A stretch of 14,215 nucleotides of DNA from an uncultured Acetatifactor sp. (GCA_910586775.1 CAJUJN010000100.1:1-14215); one strand, 5' to 3'; numbered from the stretch's first letter, positions 1 to 7,056 are shown. The notes: generated from the letters alone by a model not told the origin. Made by a program: numbers and translations.

Positions 1-56
1 CTTTTGAGAAAGGGACATACCTTTCTTGCATCACTAACTAAATGACATTGGTTCAT
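1..56 (-). CDS. Start of an unidentified gene, cut by the window edge
   Basis: The minus strand reads ATG at 56-54 and continues open to the window edge as MNQCHLVSDARKVCPFLK. A purine-rich GGAGAG (about 63-68) lies 6 bases upstream of the ATG, which is good ribosome binding site spacing. Only 18 codons are visible, so the family cannot be named. The frame has two cysteines and no obvious signal peptide. The gene is divergent from the LysR-type regulator at 388, and LysR regulators often control the divergently transcribed neighbour, so it is a plausible target. That is inference from layout only. Confidence 0.42.
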   Translation of the reverse strand, partial: MNQCHLVSDARKVCPFLK

Positions 57-251
57 ATTTTCTCTCCGTTTTCGTAAAATCATGTGATTACGGGCGACAT
101 AAAGCCGTTTTCCGCAAAATCGGCAGTTATTTGGCCATCCGGCCGCTTCAGGCTTTCTTGATAAACTGCTGCGCAAATTGTTTTGCCGGTATAAAACCGT
201 GAGGGCAGTGTGTGGTGAAAGGTTTGAACCGGACTTGTATGGCTTGACTTA

Positions 252-280
252 ACTATATATCGGAGGTACAATATTTTCAA
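252..280 (-). promoter_or_regulatory. Candidate minus-strand promoter for the edge gene
   Basis: On the minus strand TTGAAA (280-275) is followed after exactly 17 bases by TATAGT (257-252). Both hexamers match the sigma-A consensus at four or five of six positions. It points toward the gene starting at 56. Confidence 0.4.
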
Positions 281-299
281 ATATTTATAAGAATATAAT

Positions 300-323
300 T
301 CATATAGGTTATGAACTATATGA
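300..323. promoter_or_regulatory. Inverted repeat, likely LysR operator
   Basis: TCATATAG (300-307) and CTATATGA (316-323) form a perfect 8-bp inverted repeat with an 8-base spacer. Short dyads of this kind, with a T-N11-A core, are the usual binding sites of LysR-family regulators. The repeat sits between the two divergent promoters, just upstream of the LysR -35 box, where autoregulation and control of the neighbour would be expected. The dyad is seen directly; its function is inferred. Confidence 0.5.
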
Positions 324-332
324 TGCCGGCGG

Positions 333-361
333 TTGAAAGATATATTATGAAGACGTATATG
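333..361 (+). promoter_or_regulatory. Candidate promoter of the LysR gene
   Basis: TTGAAA at 333-338 and TATATG at 356-361 are 17 bases apart. The start site would fall near 368, giving a very short leader before the ATG at 388. Confidence 0.4.
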
Positions 362-387
362 ACTGACGAGAGCGAGGGATAGAGAAA

Positions 388-1320
388 ATGTTTCAGGGAA
401 TGGATTATGTCTACGAAGTGTATAAGGAAATGAGTTTTTCCAAAGCGTCGAAAAATCTGTTTATCAGCCAGCCGTCTCTGAGCGCCGCGGTGAAGAAGAC
501 GGAGGCCCGGATTGGCTTTCCGGTGTTTGACCGCAGTTCCAATCCCATACAGCTGACGGAACTGGGAAAGGAGTATATCCGTTCCATAGAGCGTGTCATG
601 GAGGTAGAACAGGGATTTGAGAATTATGTCAAGGATATACAGGAGCTGAAAAGCGGAAATATTGTTATAGGTGCCACCAACCTGTTTGCGTCCTATGTGC
701 TGCCGCCGCTGCTTTCCCGTTTTACGGAGAATTTTCCCTTGATTCATGTGGAACTGATGGAGGCACCCACTGCTGAGTTGGGAGAAAAGCTTTTTTCGGG
801 AGCGCTGGACCTGATGATAGACAATCAGATAATGGATGATGCGGTATACGAAAAAACGTTTTTCTGTCAGGAGCATATGCTGTTGGTGGTGCCCAGGCAT
901 TTTGCATCCAATGAAAAACTGAAGGAGTACGCGCTTGCCATTTCCGATGTGAAAGTGAACAGGCATCTGGAGCCTGATGTTCCGTCCGTACCGCTGGAGG
1001 TTTTCCGGGGAGAGCCGTTTTTGCTGTTAAAAGCAGGCAATGATACCCGGATTCGTGCGGAGAAAATCTGCCGGGAAAGCGGGCATTTTTTTCCAAAAGT
1101 CAGGCTGGAGCTGACACAGCAGATTACGGCGTATAACCTTTCTCGATACGGCATGGGGATTTCCTTTAACGGGGATGTACTGATCCGGCACATGCCGGAC
1201 GACGGAAGCCTTGTCTTCTATAAACTGGGATATCCCGGCTCCGTCCGGAATGTGAATTTTTTCTATAAGAGGAACCGATATATGTCCAGGGTGGTGGGCG
1301 AATTCCTGAAACTGATCTGA
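388..1320 (+). CDS. LysR-family transcriptional regulator
   Basis: This is a full-length LysR-type regulator of 310 residues, the normal size for the family. Residues 1-60 form the winged helix-turn-helix: the recognition part reads FSKASKNLFISQPSLSAAVK and is followed by EARIGFPVFDRSS and the wing QLTELGKEY. A linker helix spans about 65-90. The rest is the periplasmic-binding-protein-like effector domain, beginning GNIVIGATNLFASYVLPPLLSRF. ATG 388 is preferred because GAGGGA lies about 10 bases upstream; a second ATG at 400 has no usable ribosome binding site. The gene is divergent from the partial gene at 1-56 with a dyad between them, so autoregulation and control of that neighbour are likely. 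The small-molecule inducer cannot be told from sequence. Confidence 0.93.
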   Translation: MFQGMDYVYEVYKEMSFSKASKNLFISQPSLSAAVKKTEARIGFPVFDRSSNPIQLTELGKEYIRSIERVMEVEQGFENYVKDIQELKSGNIVIGATNLFASYVLPPLLSRFTENFPLIHVELMEAPTAELGEKLFSGALDLMIDNQIMDDAVYEKTFFCQEHMLLVVPRHFASNEKLKEYALAISDVKVNRHLEPDVPSVPLEVFRGEPFLLLKAGNDTRIRAEKICRESGHFFPKVRLELTQQITAYNLSRYGMGISFNGDVLIRHMPDDGSLVFYKLGYPGSVRNVNFFYKRNRYMSRVVGEFLKLI

Positions 1321-1623
1321 TGAGGCAAAGGATGAAACAAATATGACAGTAGTGTAAAGTTAATAGCGGGAAATGGAAATCAGTGGTATCCAGTAAATGG
1401 AGCAAAAAGAGAGCCTTCTCTTGTGATAGAATAGTTTTCGCCACTGAAAACAGACCACACAATCGATATAGACTTCTATGGAAAAGAACTGCAGGAGCGA
1501 AGCCTGAAGCCCTGCCGATGTACAACAGGGACTTGAAAAAGTCATGAAATCTGTTATAATAAGCTTAGTTAATAATTTCAAACTCAATTCGGGCGATATG
1601 CCCCATACTTTAGGAGGCCAATC
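1321..1623. other. Gene-poor spacer after the LysR gene
   Basis: No supported gene is seen on either strand between the LysR stop and about 1530; the minus frames here lack ribosome binding sites and resemble no family I know. No U-tailed hairpin follows the LysR stop. The right end carries the promoter and ribosome binding site of the next gene (AGGAGG 1612-1617) and a small GGGC/GCCC hairpin at about 1591-1603 in its leader. Confidence 0.4.
1533..1560 (+). promoter_or_regulatory. Promoter of the small gene at 1624
   Basis: TTGAAA (1533-1538) and a perfect TATAAT (1555-1560) are separated by 16 bases. The predicted start near 1567 leaves a leader of about 57 bases ending in AGGAGG. Confidence 0.6.
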
Positions 1624-1914
1624 ATGGAACAGCCGTTATATACTTCAACCAAGGTGAATAATGAAATTGAATTTTGCGAAATTACAGATCCGGAGTGCAA
1701 GCGTCTTGTCGAGAAAACGCTTTTGCGTGAAAGGATTTCCTACTATATTCGCTGGCCGAAGACATCCATATTTCACAGAAACAAGAATACATGCATTATC
1801 TGTATCAATGACAATTTCAAGGAGCTTGCTGAAGACGTGGTTCGCGCCGTCTGTGATGAAAAGGGCTATCATGTGAGGTTCATCATGAAAAAATCCCAGA
1901 ACCAATACCTGTAG
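1624..1914 (+). CDS. Small conserved-looking protein of unknown function
   Basis: This is a 96-residue soluble protein that I cannot assign to a named family. Coding is well supported: AGGAGG lies 6 bases before the ATG, a good promoter lies upstream and a strong terminator directly follows. The sequence starts MEQPLYTSTKVNNEIEFCEI and carries a basic, aromatic middle (YYIRWPKTSIFHRNKNT) followed by CIICINDNFKELAEDVVRAV and a basic C-terminus. The alternating strand/helix pattern suggests a compact alpha/beta fold. There is no signal peptide or membrane segment. It is transcribed alone, so context says nothing about its job. Confidence 0.75.
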   Translation: MEQPLYTSTKVNNEIEFCEITDPECKRLVEKTLLRERISYYIRWPKTSIFHRNKNTCIICINDNFKELAEDVVRAVCDEKGYHVRFIMKKSQNQYL

Positions 1915-1929
1915 CAGGGACTGTAAGCT

Positions 1930-1974
1930 AAGCTTCCGGAAGAAGGCTGGTCAGCCTGTTCCGGAAGCTTTTTC
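1930..1974 (+). terminator. Rho-independent terminator after the 1624 gene
   Basis: A perfect 12-bp stem, AAGCTTCCGGAA (1930-1941) with TTCCGGAAGCTT (1959-1970), encloses a second 5-bp stem (AGGCT 1944-1948 with AGCCT 1953-1957). It is followed by a short T-tract. It lies 16 bases after the stop codon. Confidence 0.85.
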
Positions 1975-2030
1975 TGTCTCATTTGTTGCCCGGAATAATA
2001 TTTACTTCATCTTTTTCGGCATTTTTAAGG

Positions 2031-2059
2031 TTGCTTTTATTTCAGCCATGCGATATGAT
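2031..2059 (+). promoter_or_regulatory. Candidate promoter of the HAD phosphatase gene
   Basis: TTGCTT (2031-2036) and TATGAT (2054-2059) have 17-base spacing, giving a start near 2066 and a leader of about 22 bases. This supports the internal ATG at 2088 as the start codon, because the upstream frame beginning at 1983 would start before the promoter. Confidence 0.45.
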
Positions 2060-2087
2060 GGTTGCAATAACAGAAAGGAATACGCAT

Positions 2088-2693
2088 ATGATTCGGAATA
2101 TTATATTTGATATTGGAAATGTACTGACAGATTTTCGATGGAAAGATTTTCTGGCAGATAAGGGTTTTGACGAGGAAACTACAGACCGGATTGCAAAGGC
2201 ATCCGTGCTGACGCCGCTCTGGAATGAAGTGGACAGAGGTGTATGGGACATTGAAAAACTGCTGCAGGAATTTATTAAAATGGACCCGGAGATTGCATCC
2301 GAGATTCGTCTGGCTTTCAGCAATGTAAACGGCATGGTGATAAAACGCGATTATGCAATTCCCTGGATACAGAGCTTAAAGGCACATGGCTATAAAGTAT
2401 ACTATCTCTCGAACTTCTCCGGTAAGGCCTATAAAGACTGTAGTGATGCTCTGGATTTTATGCCATTTACAGATGGCGGCATTTTGTCTTACAGGGAAAA
2501 AATCATCAAACCTGACGCTGAAATTTATCAGCTGCTGTTGTCCCGATATTCGCTGAAGGCAGAAGAAAGTGTATTTATTGATGATACCATGGCCAACGTG
2601 AATGCTGCCAACGCACTCGGCATTCACGGAATCTGCTTTGGAACTAAAGAGCAGGTTGAAGCTGAATTGAGGCTGTTGGGAGTAGAGGCCTGA
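2088..2693 (+). CDS. HAD-superfamily hydrolase, YihX-like phosphatase
   Basis: This is a 201-residue haloacid-dehalogenase-fold phosphatase of subfamily IA. Motif I is FDIGNV with the nucleophile Asp8; as in many YihX-like members the second acidic residue is replaced by Gly in D-x-G-N-V. A helical cap domain follows (about 15-85). Motif II is YYLSNFS (Ser108), motif III is the lysine of IIKPDAEIY (Lys141) and motif IV is FIDD (Asp165, Asp166). All catalytic positions are therefore present. ATG 2088 is chosen because AGAAAGGA (2072-2079) is well spaced and the protein then begins directly with the first beta strand; the frame is open upstream to 1983 but that part is not conserved-looking. 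YihX-type enzymes dephosphorylate small sugar phosphates; the substrate here is not determined. Confidence 0.9.
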   Translation: MIRNIIFDIGNVLTDFRWKDFLADKGFDEETTDRIAKASVLTPLWNEVDRGVWDIEKLLQEFIKMDPEIASEIRLAFSNVNGMVIKRDYAIPWIQSLKAHGYKVYYLSNFSGKAYKDCSDALDFMPFTDGGILSYREKIIKPDAEIYQLLLSRYSLKAEESVFIDDTMANVNAANALGIHGICFGTKEQVEAELRLLGVEA

Positions 2694-2721
2694 GTACCGG
2701 GGACCCTGGAGATTGAGATTG

Positions 2722-2774
2722 CAAAAGGAAGTATTTGCCATGATTATTTGCTTCGGACAAATACTTCCCTTTTG
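2722..2774. terminator. Hairpin terminator between the HAD and RHH genes
   Basis: CAAAAGGAAGTATTTG (2722-2737) pairs with CAAATACTTCCCTTTTG (2758-2774) apart from a single bulged base. The plus-strand arm ends in a CCCTTTT run, and the minus-strand arm also ends in CCTTTT. It lies between two convergent genes and could therefore terminate both. Confidence 0.7.
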
Positions 2775-2819
2775 ACGCTAATCCAATGCATGCAAAAAGA
2801 ACCGACAGAACAGATGGTG

Positions 2820-2987
2820 TCAGACATACAATTTCCCTTTTTTCGGCTTTGTTTCTCTCAAATATTCTTTCAATGCGAGATTTATGTATTGCGAAAATGA
2901 CCTGTCATCTTCTTCAGCTAATTTCCTGATTTCATCAATAACATCTGCGTCAAGCGTAATGCTTACTTTTGTCTTTAGTGGTTTCAT
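2820..2987 (-). CDS. Ribbon-helix-helix (CopG-like) DNA-binding protein
   Basis: This 55-residue protein starts at ATG 2987 with AAGGAG 7 bases upstream. It begins MKPLKTKVSITLDADVIDEI, the strand-plus-helix pattern of a ribbon-helix-helix domain, continues with a second helix (FSQYINLALKEYLRE) after a polar turn, and ends in a basic tail. RHH proteins dimerise, insert the paired strand into the major groove and commonly act as antitoxins or autoregulators. No toxin gene follows: the next 120 bases downstream hold only a terminator. A dyad and the divergent gene at 3130 lie upstream. It may thus be an orphan antitoxin or a stand-alone repressor. Confidence 0.82.
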   Translation of the reverse strand: MKPLKTKVSITLDADVIDEIRKLAEEDDRSFSQYINLALKEYLRETKPKKGKLYV

Positions 2988-3022
2988 GGTACAACTCCTT
3001 TTCCCATTACTATATCATTTTG

Positions 3023-3047
3023 TGCGATTTTATATTGAATTATCGCA
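3023..3047. promoter_or_regulatory. Inverted repeat in the RHH divergent promoter region
   Basis: TGCGAT (3023-3028) and ATCGCA (3042-3047) are a perfect 6-bp dyad, 7 of 8 if extended by two bases, with a 13-base spacer. The dyad overlaps the -35 of the plus promoter (3035-3040) and lies in the -35 zone of a weak minus promoter (a -10-like TATAGT near 3010-3015). An operator for the RHH protein is the simplest reading. Confidence 0.4.
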
Positions 3048-3063
3048 TAAAGTAGGATAAAGT
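3035..3063 (+). promoter_or_regulatory. Candidate promoter of the 3130 gene
   Basis: TTGAAT (3035-3040) and TAAAGT (3058-3063) are 17 bases apart. The TAAAGT box used here is the second copy of a tandem 10-bp repeat (ATAAAGTAGG at 3047-3056 and 3057-3066); the first copy would give only 7-base spacing. Confidence 0.4.
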
Positions 3064-3129
3064 AGGATGAGAAGGAATGTCATACACTGTACTTTTCAAG
3101 AGTTTTACTGTTTTAGGGGGATTTGACTT

Positions 3130-3462
3130 ATGAAAAAGAAAATACATTTTGGAATTCTGCTGTTGATAACGATAACGGCAATGGCTGTCTATATGGATTT
3201 TTATAATTACAGACAGGCTATGTACGATGTAAGTATTGTACGTTATATTGCGGGCAGCGGTTCCGGTTATTCTACTGTTTGCCTGACAGCAGTGGTTCCG
3301 GTAGAAGATTTTTCGGAAGATAGCACTGTTAAAATGATACGCAGATATGTTATACATAGGAACAGGGAAGTGCCTGATATTTTAAGAATCATGCTGTATG
3401 ACAACATGGAAAAATTGAGCAACGGAGACTGCTACCTGGAGATAACATTTCAAAAGGAGTGA
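3130..3462 (+). CDS. Small membrane-anchored or secreted protein, unknown
   Basis: This 110-residue protein is preceded by AGGGGG (3115-3120), 9 bases before the ATG. It starts with a basic stretch MKKKIHFG, then a hydrophobic segment at about residues 7-22 (ILLLITITAMAVY), which is either a single membrane anchor or an uncleaved signal sequence; no lipobox is present. The remainder, starting near FYNYRQAMYDVS, would lie outside the cell and ends in a strand-rich part (GDCYLEITFQKE). It has two cysteines. I do not recognise the family. It is divergent from the RHH gene and shares its promoter spacer, so the RHH protein may control it. Confidence 0.65.
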   Translation: MKKKIHFGILLLITITAMAVYMDFYNYRQAMYDVSIVRYIAGSGSGYSTVCLTAVVPVEDFSEDSTVKMIRRYVIHRNREVPDILRIMLYDNMEKLSNGDCYLEITFQKE

Positions 3463-3485
3463 AGGTTAAGGACATTGTATTATAC

Positions 3486-3519
3486 AAAAAACAGAAATTC
3501 AGACTTTTCCGAATTTCTG
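3486..3519 (-). terminator. Terminator of the tRNA-Thr transcript
   Basis: On the minus strand CAGAAATTC (3519-3511) pairs perfectly with GAATTTCTG (3500-3492), followed by six T residues (3491-3486). It lies 14 bases beyond the tRNA 3' end. The plus strand has only a weak T-rich flank, so it serves mainly the tRNA. Confidence 0.8.
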
Positions 3520-3532
3520 CTTCTCTTTATCA

Positions 3533-3605
3533 AGCTGCTGACGGGAATCGGACCCGTGACCTCCGCACTACCAATGCGACGCTCTACCGACTGAGCCACA
3601 GCAGC
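3533..3605 (-). tRNA. tRNA-Thr (anticodon GGT)
   Basis: The minus strand folds into a full cloverleaf. The acceptor stem GCTGCTG pairs with CAGCAGC, the D arm is GCTC/GAGC, and the anticodon stem is TCGCA/TGCGG with one G-U pair. The loop TTGGTAG gives anticodon GGT, followed by variable loop AGGTC and T arm ACGGG/CCCGT. The discriminator base is T (3533). CCA is not encoded; the next bases are TGA, so CCA must be added by the nucleotidyltransferase. The gene stands alone with its own promoter and terminator. Confidence 0.95.
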
Positions 3606-3637
3606 AGGTGAATGTGTTCCTCACAACCACAATGCAT

Positions 3638-3666
3638 ATTATAGCAAGGAAGATGAGGTTTGTCAA
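3638..3666 (-). promoter_or_regulatory. Perfect consensus promoter of tRNA-Thr
   Basis: On the minus strand TTGACA (3666-3661) and TATAAT (3643-3638) match the sigma-A consensus at all twelve positions with the ideal 17-base spacer. The start near 3631 leaves a 5' leader of about 25 bases for RNase P to remove. Confidence 0.9.
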
Positions 3667-3755
3667 CAGAAATTTATTTTTTTCTGCAAATATTTCTGCA
3701 AGGGGCTTCATGCTCCTGCCGGGGGCAGTTTTTCAGCAGTCTTCCTGTCTCAGGG

Positions 3756-3784
3756 TAGACAGCAGGAACCATCCGGGATATACT
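3756..3784 (+). promoter_or_regulatory. Promoter of the 3820 gene
   Basis: TAGACA (3756-3761) and TATACT (3779-3784) each match consensus at five of six positions and are 17 bases apart. The -35 box lies in an imperfect inverted repeat (about 3742-3768, TTCCTGTCT against AGACA-GC-AGGAA), which could be an operator. Confidence 0.5.
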
Positions 3785-3819
3785 AAATATAGAAGAAATA
3801 GCAGAGAGGAGTCTGTGAA

Positions 3820-4098
3820 ATGGATTTTTTGGGGAAAATGGGAGATGCAATCAGCACAGGAGGAAAGGCAGTAGCTGACAAAGCAAAGGTACTGGCCGGG
3901 ACAGCGGCTTTGAAGAGTCAGATTTCGGCCTGTGAGGAGGTAATGAAGAAAAACTACATGGAGATAGGAAAACTGTACTATGAGAAGTACAGTGATGCCC
4001 CGGAAGCCTCTTTTGAGAAGCGGTGCCAGGCAATCACCAATGCGCGGAGCGGAATATACGATATCCAGGAGAAAATTAACGCATTGAAAGATTCATAA
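3820..4098 (+). CDS. Small helical protein, function unknown
   Basis: This 92-residue protein is preceded by GAGAGGAG about 10 bases before the ATG. It starts MDFLGKMGDAISTGGKAVAD, an amphipathic helix, continues as a long helix rich in Lys, Ala and Glu (about 20-60) with the stretch NYMEIGKLYYEKY, and ends in another helix containing YDIQEKINALKDS. There is no membrane segment or signal peptide. Proteins with the same arrangement (an N-terminal amphipathic helix, a coiled-coil-like middle and an EIGKLYYEKY motif) are common in Firmicutes as uncharacterised proteins, sometimes with a zinc ribbon added; here the zinc ribbon is absent. It is monocistronic with its own promoter. Confidence 0.75.
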   Translation: MDFLGKMGDAISTGGKAVADKAKVLAGTAALKSQISACEEVMKKNYMEIGKLYYEKYSDAPEASFEKRCQAITNARSGIYDIQEKINALKDS

Positions 4099-4189
4099 AT
4101 GCGGAAAGCAGGGCGGAGCTTCGGGATGGCGCAAAAGCTTTATGAGGAAGATGGTGTGCCGGGGCAATAAAAGTCTGGTAAATTTCAGA

Positions 4190-4236
4190 AGGATAAAGAA
4201 ACAGGAGCCATGGCATTTAGCAGCCAGGGCTCCTGT
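4190..4236 (-). terminator. Terminator of the PBP1A gene
   Basis: ACAGGAGCC (4201-4209) and GGCTCCTGT (4228-4236) form a perfect 9-bp stem with a further TGGC/GCCA pair inside. On the minus strand the stem is followed by TTTCTTTATCC. It begins 59 bases after the PBP stop codon. The plus-strand flank is less T-rich. Confidence 0.65.
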
Positions 4237-4294
4237 ATGTTTACGGAAGACATATTATGCCATTATCCGGAAAGCAGATAGTGGTATGCGTCTT

Positions 4295-7006
4295 TTATTC
4301 GCCTTCAGGAGGAATTATACCTGCAGCAATCTTTTCCTGTTGAATCTCCCAGCTCTGTGCATCGATAATGGCCTGATAATCCGGATTTGCATAGAAAGCG
4401 TCATCATGCTGGCAGAATCCGGTGGAAGAGGGCTGCGATACCGTTCCGTCCGGGTTTGTTGTCAGCGCCGGGTTGCCTGAAAGCAGAGCCGGGTCTTCCT
4501 GCAAAGGCATATCACAGGTGCCTATCACCTTGAACGGACAGCCGGGGGATGCGGGAATGTGGTCATAGTCGCAGAGCTCGCCGCTATAGTGTACGGTGCA
4601 GCTTTCGGTGGGTACGGTACCCTCGGCAAAAATCTCCGTCCTGATGTGTTTGGCGGGGCAGACTCCCGGAATGGGGAGCAGGCCGGACTGGGTACATATG
4701 GAGGCACTGACGATTCCCTGGGGTCTGGTGAACTCCTCGTTGGCGAGATTTTCGTGAATCCTCGACATGACGGCGCGCCACAGATCCCTTGCCACATGGT
4801 CCTCTCTGTTGCCACTGGAACGGCTCATTTCTACATTATTGTCATAGCCGGCCCAGGAAGCACAGGTGTAATAGGGGGTAAAGCCGGCGAACCATACATC
4901 CCAGTAGTCGGTGGTGGTACCGGTCTTTCCGGCGATAGCCATATTCCGGTTGAAATTGCAGGCGGCACCGGTACCTGTGGTCACAACGTCCACCATGGCA
5001 TCTGTCAGCAGGTAGGCAGTGGTTTCCTTAATAACCTGTCTGGAGACTGGGACGGTGTTGTCCAGCAGTACGTCGCCGTCCGTGTTGGTAACTCTGCTGT
5101 AGAGTTTGGGCGTTACATAATTGCCCAAATTAGCGATGGCGGCGTAGGCGGCGGTAAGCTCATAAGGTGTGACGCCGTTGGTAAGACCGCCCAGAGCCAG
5201 TGTCTGGTTTATATCTGTAAAGAATTTTTCTTCTCCGCTGGAATTTTTAATCCATATGCCGTCTGTCAGTGTGGTAAAGCCGAAATTCAGCAGATAATCA
5301 TAACCCAGCTGAGGAGTGATGACAGTTTCGGTCTTAACGGCCACAATGTTCAGGGATTCACGGATTCCTTCCCGGATGGGCTGGATGCCGCGATAGCCTT
5401 TATACCAGTTTCTTACAGGTGTGCCGTCGGCGTAATTAAAGGCGGCATCATTGTACACTGTAGCCAGGGTTTGTCCCGCGCTGTCCAGAGCCGGAGCAAA
5501 TGCAGCCAATACCTTGAAGGTGGAGCCGGGGGAACGTGTTGAAGAGGTTGCTCTGTTCAGTGTCCGCCGACCTTCCTTGACGCCGCGTCCGCCCACGAGA
5601 GCCACTACATAACCTGTTGACTGGTCCTCCACAACCATGGCCGCCTGGGGTTGGGGAGTCATGGAGATAGTCTCGATATAATTGTCCTCATTATCGGCTA
5701 TGCCGAGCTCGGCCAGCATGGTTGTGCGATAGAGTGCAATTGCTTCATAAGCGGCATCCTGTGAACTGAATATCAGGTTAAAACGCTTGTCCTGGTTGTC
5801 CTTAAACCAGCGCATCATATTTTCCTTGCTGAAGTTATGGCTTTCTCCGTCGGCTGAAAAAATGGTGAGCGCGTAATTCAGATACCATTTTACATTTTCA
5901 GGATAATTGTCAGGATTGGCGAACTCTTCGTCCAAAATACTCTGGATTGTCGGGTCCATGGTGGATTCAATGCGCAGTCCGCCGGCGTATAGCAGTGTTT
6001 CAGCCATTGTTTCGGAATATCCCGCAATATTGACCAGATCCTCCCGCACTTGCTCAAACAGGGCATCCGAAAAATAAGAGCCTGAAGTGGTGCTGGTATT
6101 GACGCGGTAATCAGCATCATAAGCGCTGATCCGTTCATACACAGCATCGGTGTCCGCCAGGGCAATCTCATATTCCGCGTCTGTGATGAAACCCAATTCA
6201 AGCATTTTTTCCAGACATGTTTGACGGCGCTTTTTGTTGGATTCCGGATGGCTTATAGGGTTGTTGCCTGAGGGATTCTGGGTGATGGAGGCGATGACGG
6301 CACACTCGGAGAGCGTCAGCTCGCTGCAGGACTTGCCGAAATACCTTTGGGAAGCGGATTCAACGCCCAGGGTATTCTGACCGAGATTGATGGCGTTCAT
6401 ATAGTTTAACAGAATATCTTCCTTTGAGTAGTACTTTGAAATAGCCAGAGCCAGATTCTGTTCCTGTAATTTACGCTTTACCATCTTGATCATATTGTTG
6501 TTTTCTTCAGTCCAGCCTGTGAAGACGGTGTTTTTCAACAACTGCTGTGTAATGGTGCTTGCTCCCTGCTTTTCCTTGCCCATAGTAATCACAAACTGAT
6601 AGGCTGACCGGGCGATTCCCTGGATGTCAATGCCATTGTGCTGATAGAAGCGCTCATCTTCGATGGCTACAAAAGCATTTCCAAGGTTCTTTGGAATCAG
6701 GTCCCAGTTGTTGATCTGGATACGGTTGGAATTGATGCTGACATATTGGTCGATCTCATTTCCCTCACAGTCATAGACAATGCTTGCCTCACCGGAAGGC
6801 ACCACGTCGCCGAGACGGATTTCAGGGGTGGAAGCCAGAATGCCCTTGAATGCGCCGAGACCTGCCGAAATGCCGCAGATTACGACTCCGATCATGGCGG
6901 CAAGGCTCAGTTTTACAAGGGAAACTCCCAGTTTGCGCCCCCACTTTTTTGACTTGGCATTCAGTGCCCGCTGCTTTGCGCGGACACCTCTTTTTCCATA
7001 ATTCAT
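4295..7006 (-). CDS. Bifunctional penicillin-binding protein 1A (class A PBP)
   Basis: This 903-residue membrane enzyme polymerises and crosslinks peptidoglycan. A basic cytoplasmic N-terminus is followed by one membrane helix at about 30-52. The glycosyltransferase-51 domain carries EDERFYQHNGID (catalytic Glu near 116), GASTITQQLLKN (148-159) and KRKLQEQNLALAISKYYSK. The transpeptidase domain has the acyl-enzyme motif STFK (Ser495, Lys498), SLN (551-553) and KTGT (694-697), so both activities look intact. A C-terminal tail contains several cysteines (CTQSG, GVCPAKH, ESCTVHYSGELCDYD, PGCPF, GTCDMP) and acidic, Pro-rich residues; such tails occur in Clostridia. ATG 7006 is preferred because AGAAAGGTGGG lies just upstream; an in-frame TTG at 7030 has no ribosome binding site. 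It is monocistronic with its own terminator. Confidence 0.95.
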   Translation of the reverse strand: MNYGKRGVRAKQRALNAKSKKWGRKLGVSLVKLSLAAMIGVVICGISAGLGAFKGILASTPEIRLGDVVPSGEASIVYDCEGNEIDQYVSINSNRIQINNWDLIPKNLGNAFVAIEDERFYQHNGIDIQGIARSAYQFVITMGKEKQGASTITQQLLKNTVFTGWTEENNNMIKMVKRKLQEQNLALAISKYYSKEDILLNYMNAINLGQNTLGVESASQRYFGKSCSELTLSECAVIASITQNPSGNNPISHPESNKKRRQTCLEKMLELGFITDAEYEIALADTDAVYERISAYDADYRVNTSTTSGSYFSDALFEQVREDLVNIAGYSETMAETLLYAGGLRIESTMDPTIQSILDEEFANPDNYPENVKWYLNYALTIFSADGESHNFSKENMMRWFKDNQDKRFNLIFSSQDAAYEAIALYRTTMLAELGIADNEDNYIETISMTPQPQAAMVVEDQSTGYVVALVGGRGVKEGRRTLNRATSSTRSPGSTFKVLAAFAPALDSAGQTLATVYNDAAFNYADGTPVRNWYKGYRGIQPIREGIRESLNIVAVKTETVITPQLGYDYLLNFGFTTLTDGIWIKNSSGEEKFFTDINQTLALGGLTNGVTPYELTAAYAAIANLGNYVTPKLYSRVTNTDGDVLLDNTVPVSRQVIKETTAYLLTDAMVDVVTTGTGAACNFNRNMAIAGKTGTTTDYWDVWFAGFTPYYTCASWAGYDNNVEMSRSSGNREDHVARDLWRAVMSRIHENLANEEFTRPQGIVSASICTQSGLLPIPGVCPAKHIRTEIFAEGTVPTESCTVHYSGELCDYDHIPASPGCPFKVIGTCDMPLQEDPALLSGNPALTTNPDGTVSQPSSTGFCQHDDAFYANPDYQAIIDAQSWEIQQEKIAAGIIPPEGE

Positions 7007-7056
7007 ATGCCCACCTTTCTGTAAAAACAATTTGTGGATACAAATGCCCGATTTCC

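Larger units (their letters stand above)
57..387. promoter_or_regulatory. Divergent regulatory region between the edge gene and the LysR gene
   Basis: No convincing gene is seen in these 331 bases. They hold two opposed promoter candidates and an operator-like inverted repeat, listed separately. If the minus promoter is used, the edge gene would have a 5' leader of about 190 bases (56-245). I did not recognise a riboswitch in that leader. Confidence 0.5.

Noticed and set aside
80..280. 66-codon minus-strand frame in the LysR divergent region
   Set aside because: It would start at a TTG inside the -35 box of the predicted promoter, has no ribosome binding site, and a better supported start lies downstream at 56.
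3608..3874. 88-codon plus-strand frame running into the 3820 gene
   Set aside because: It crosses the tRNA promoter and the 3820 promoter and lacks a ribosome binding site; the 3820 frame is better supported.
4559..5542. 327-codon plus-strand frame opposite the PBP1A gene
   Set aside because: The glycine-rich composition is a mirror of the PBP coding strand, whose catalytic motifs are intact on the other strand.
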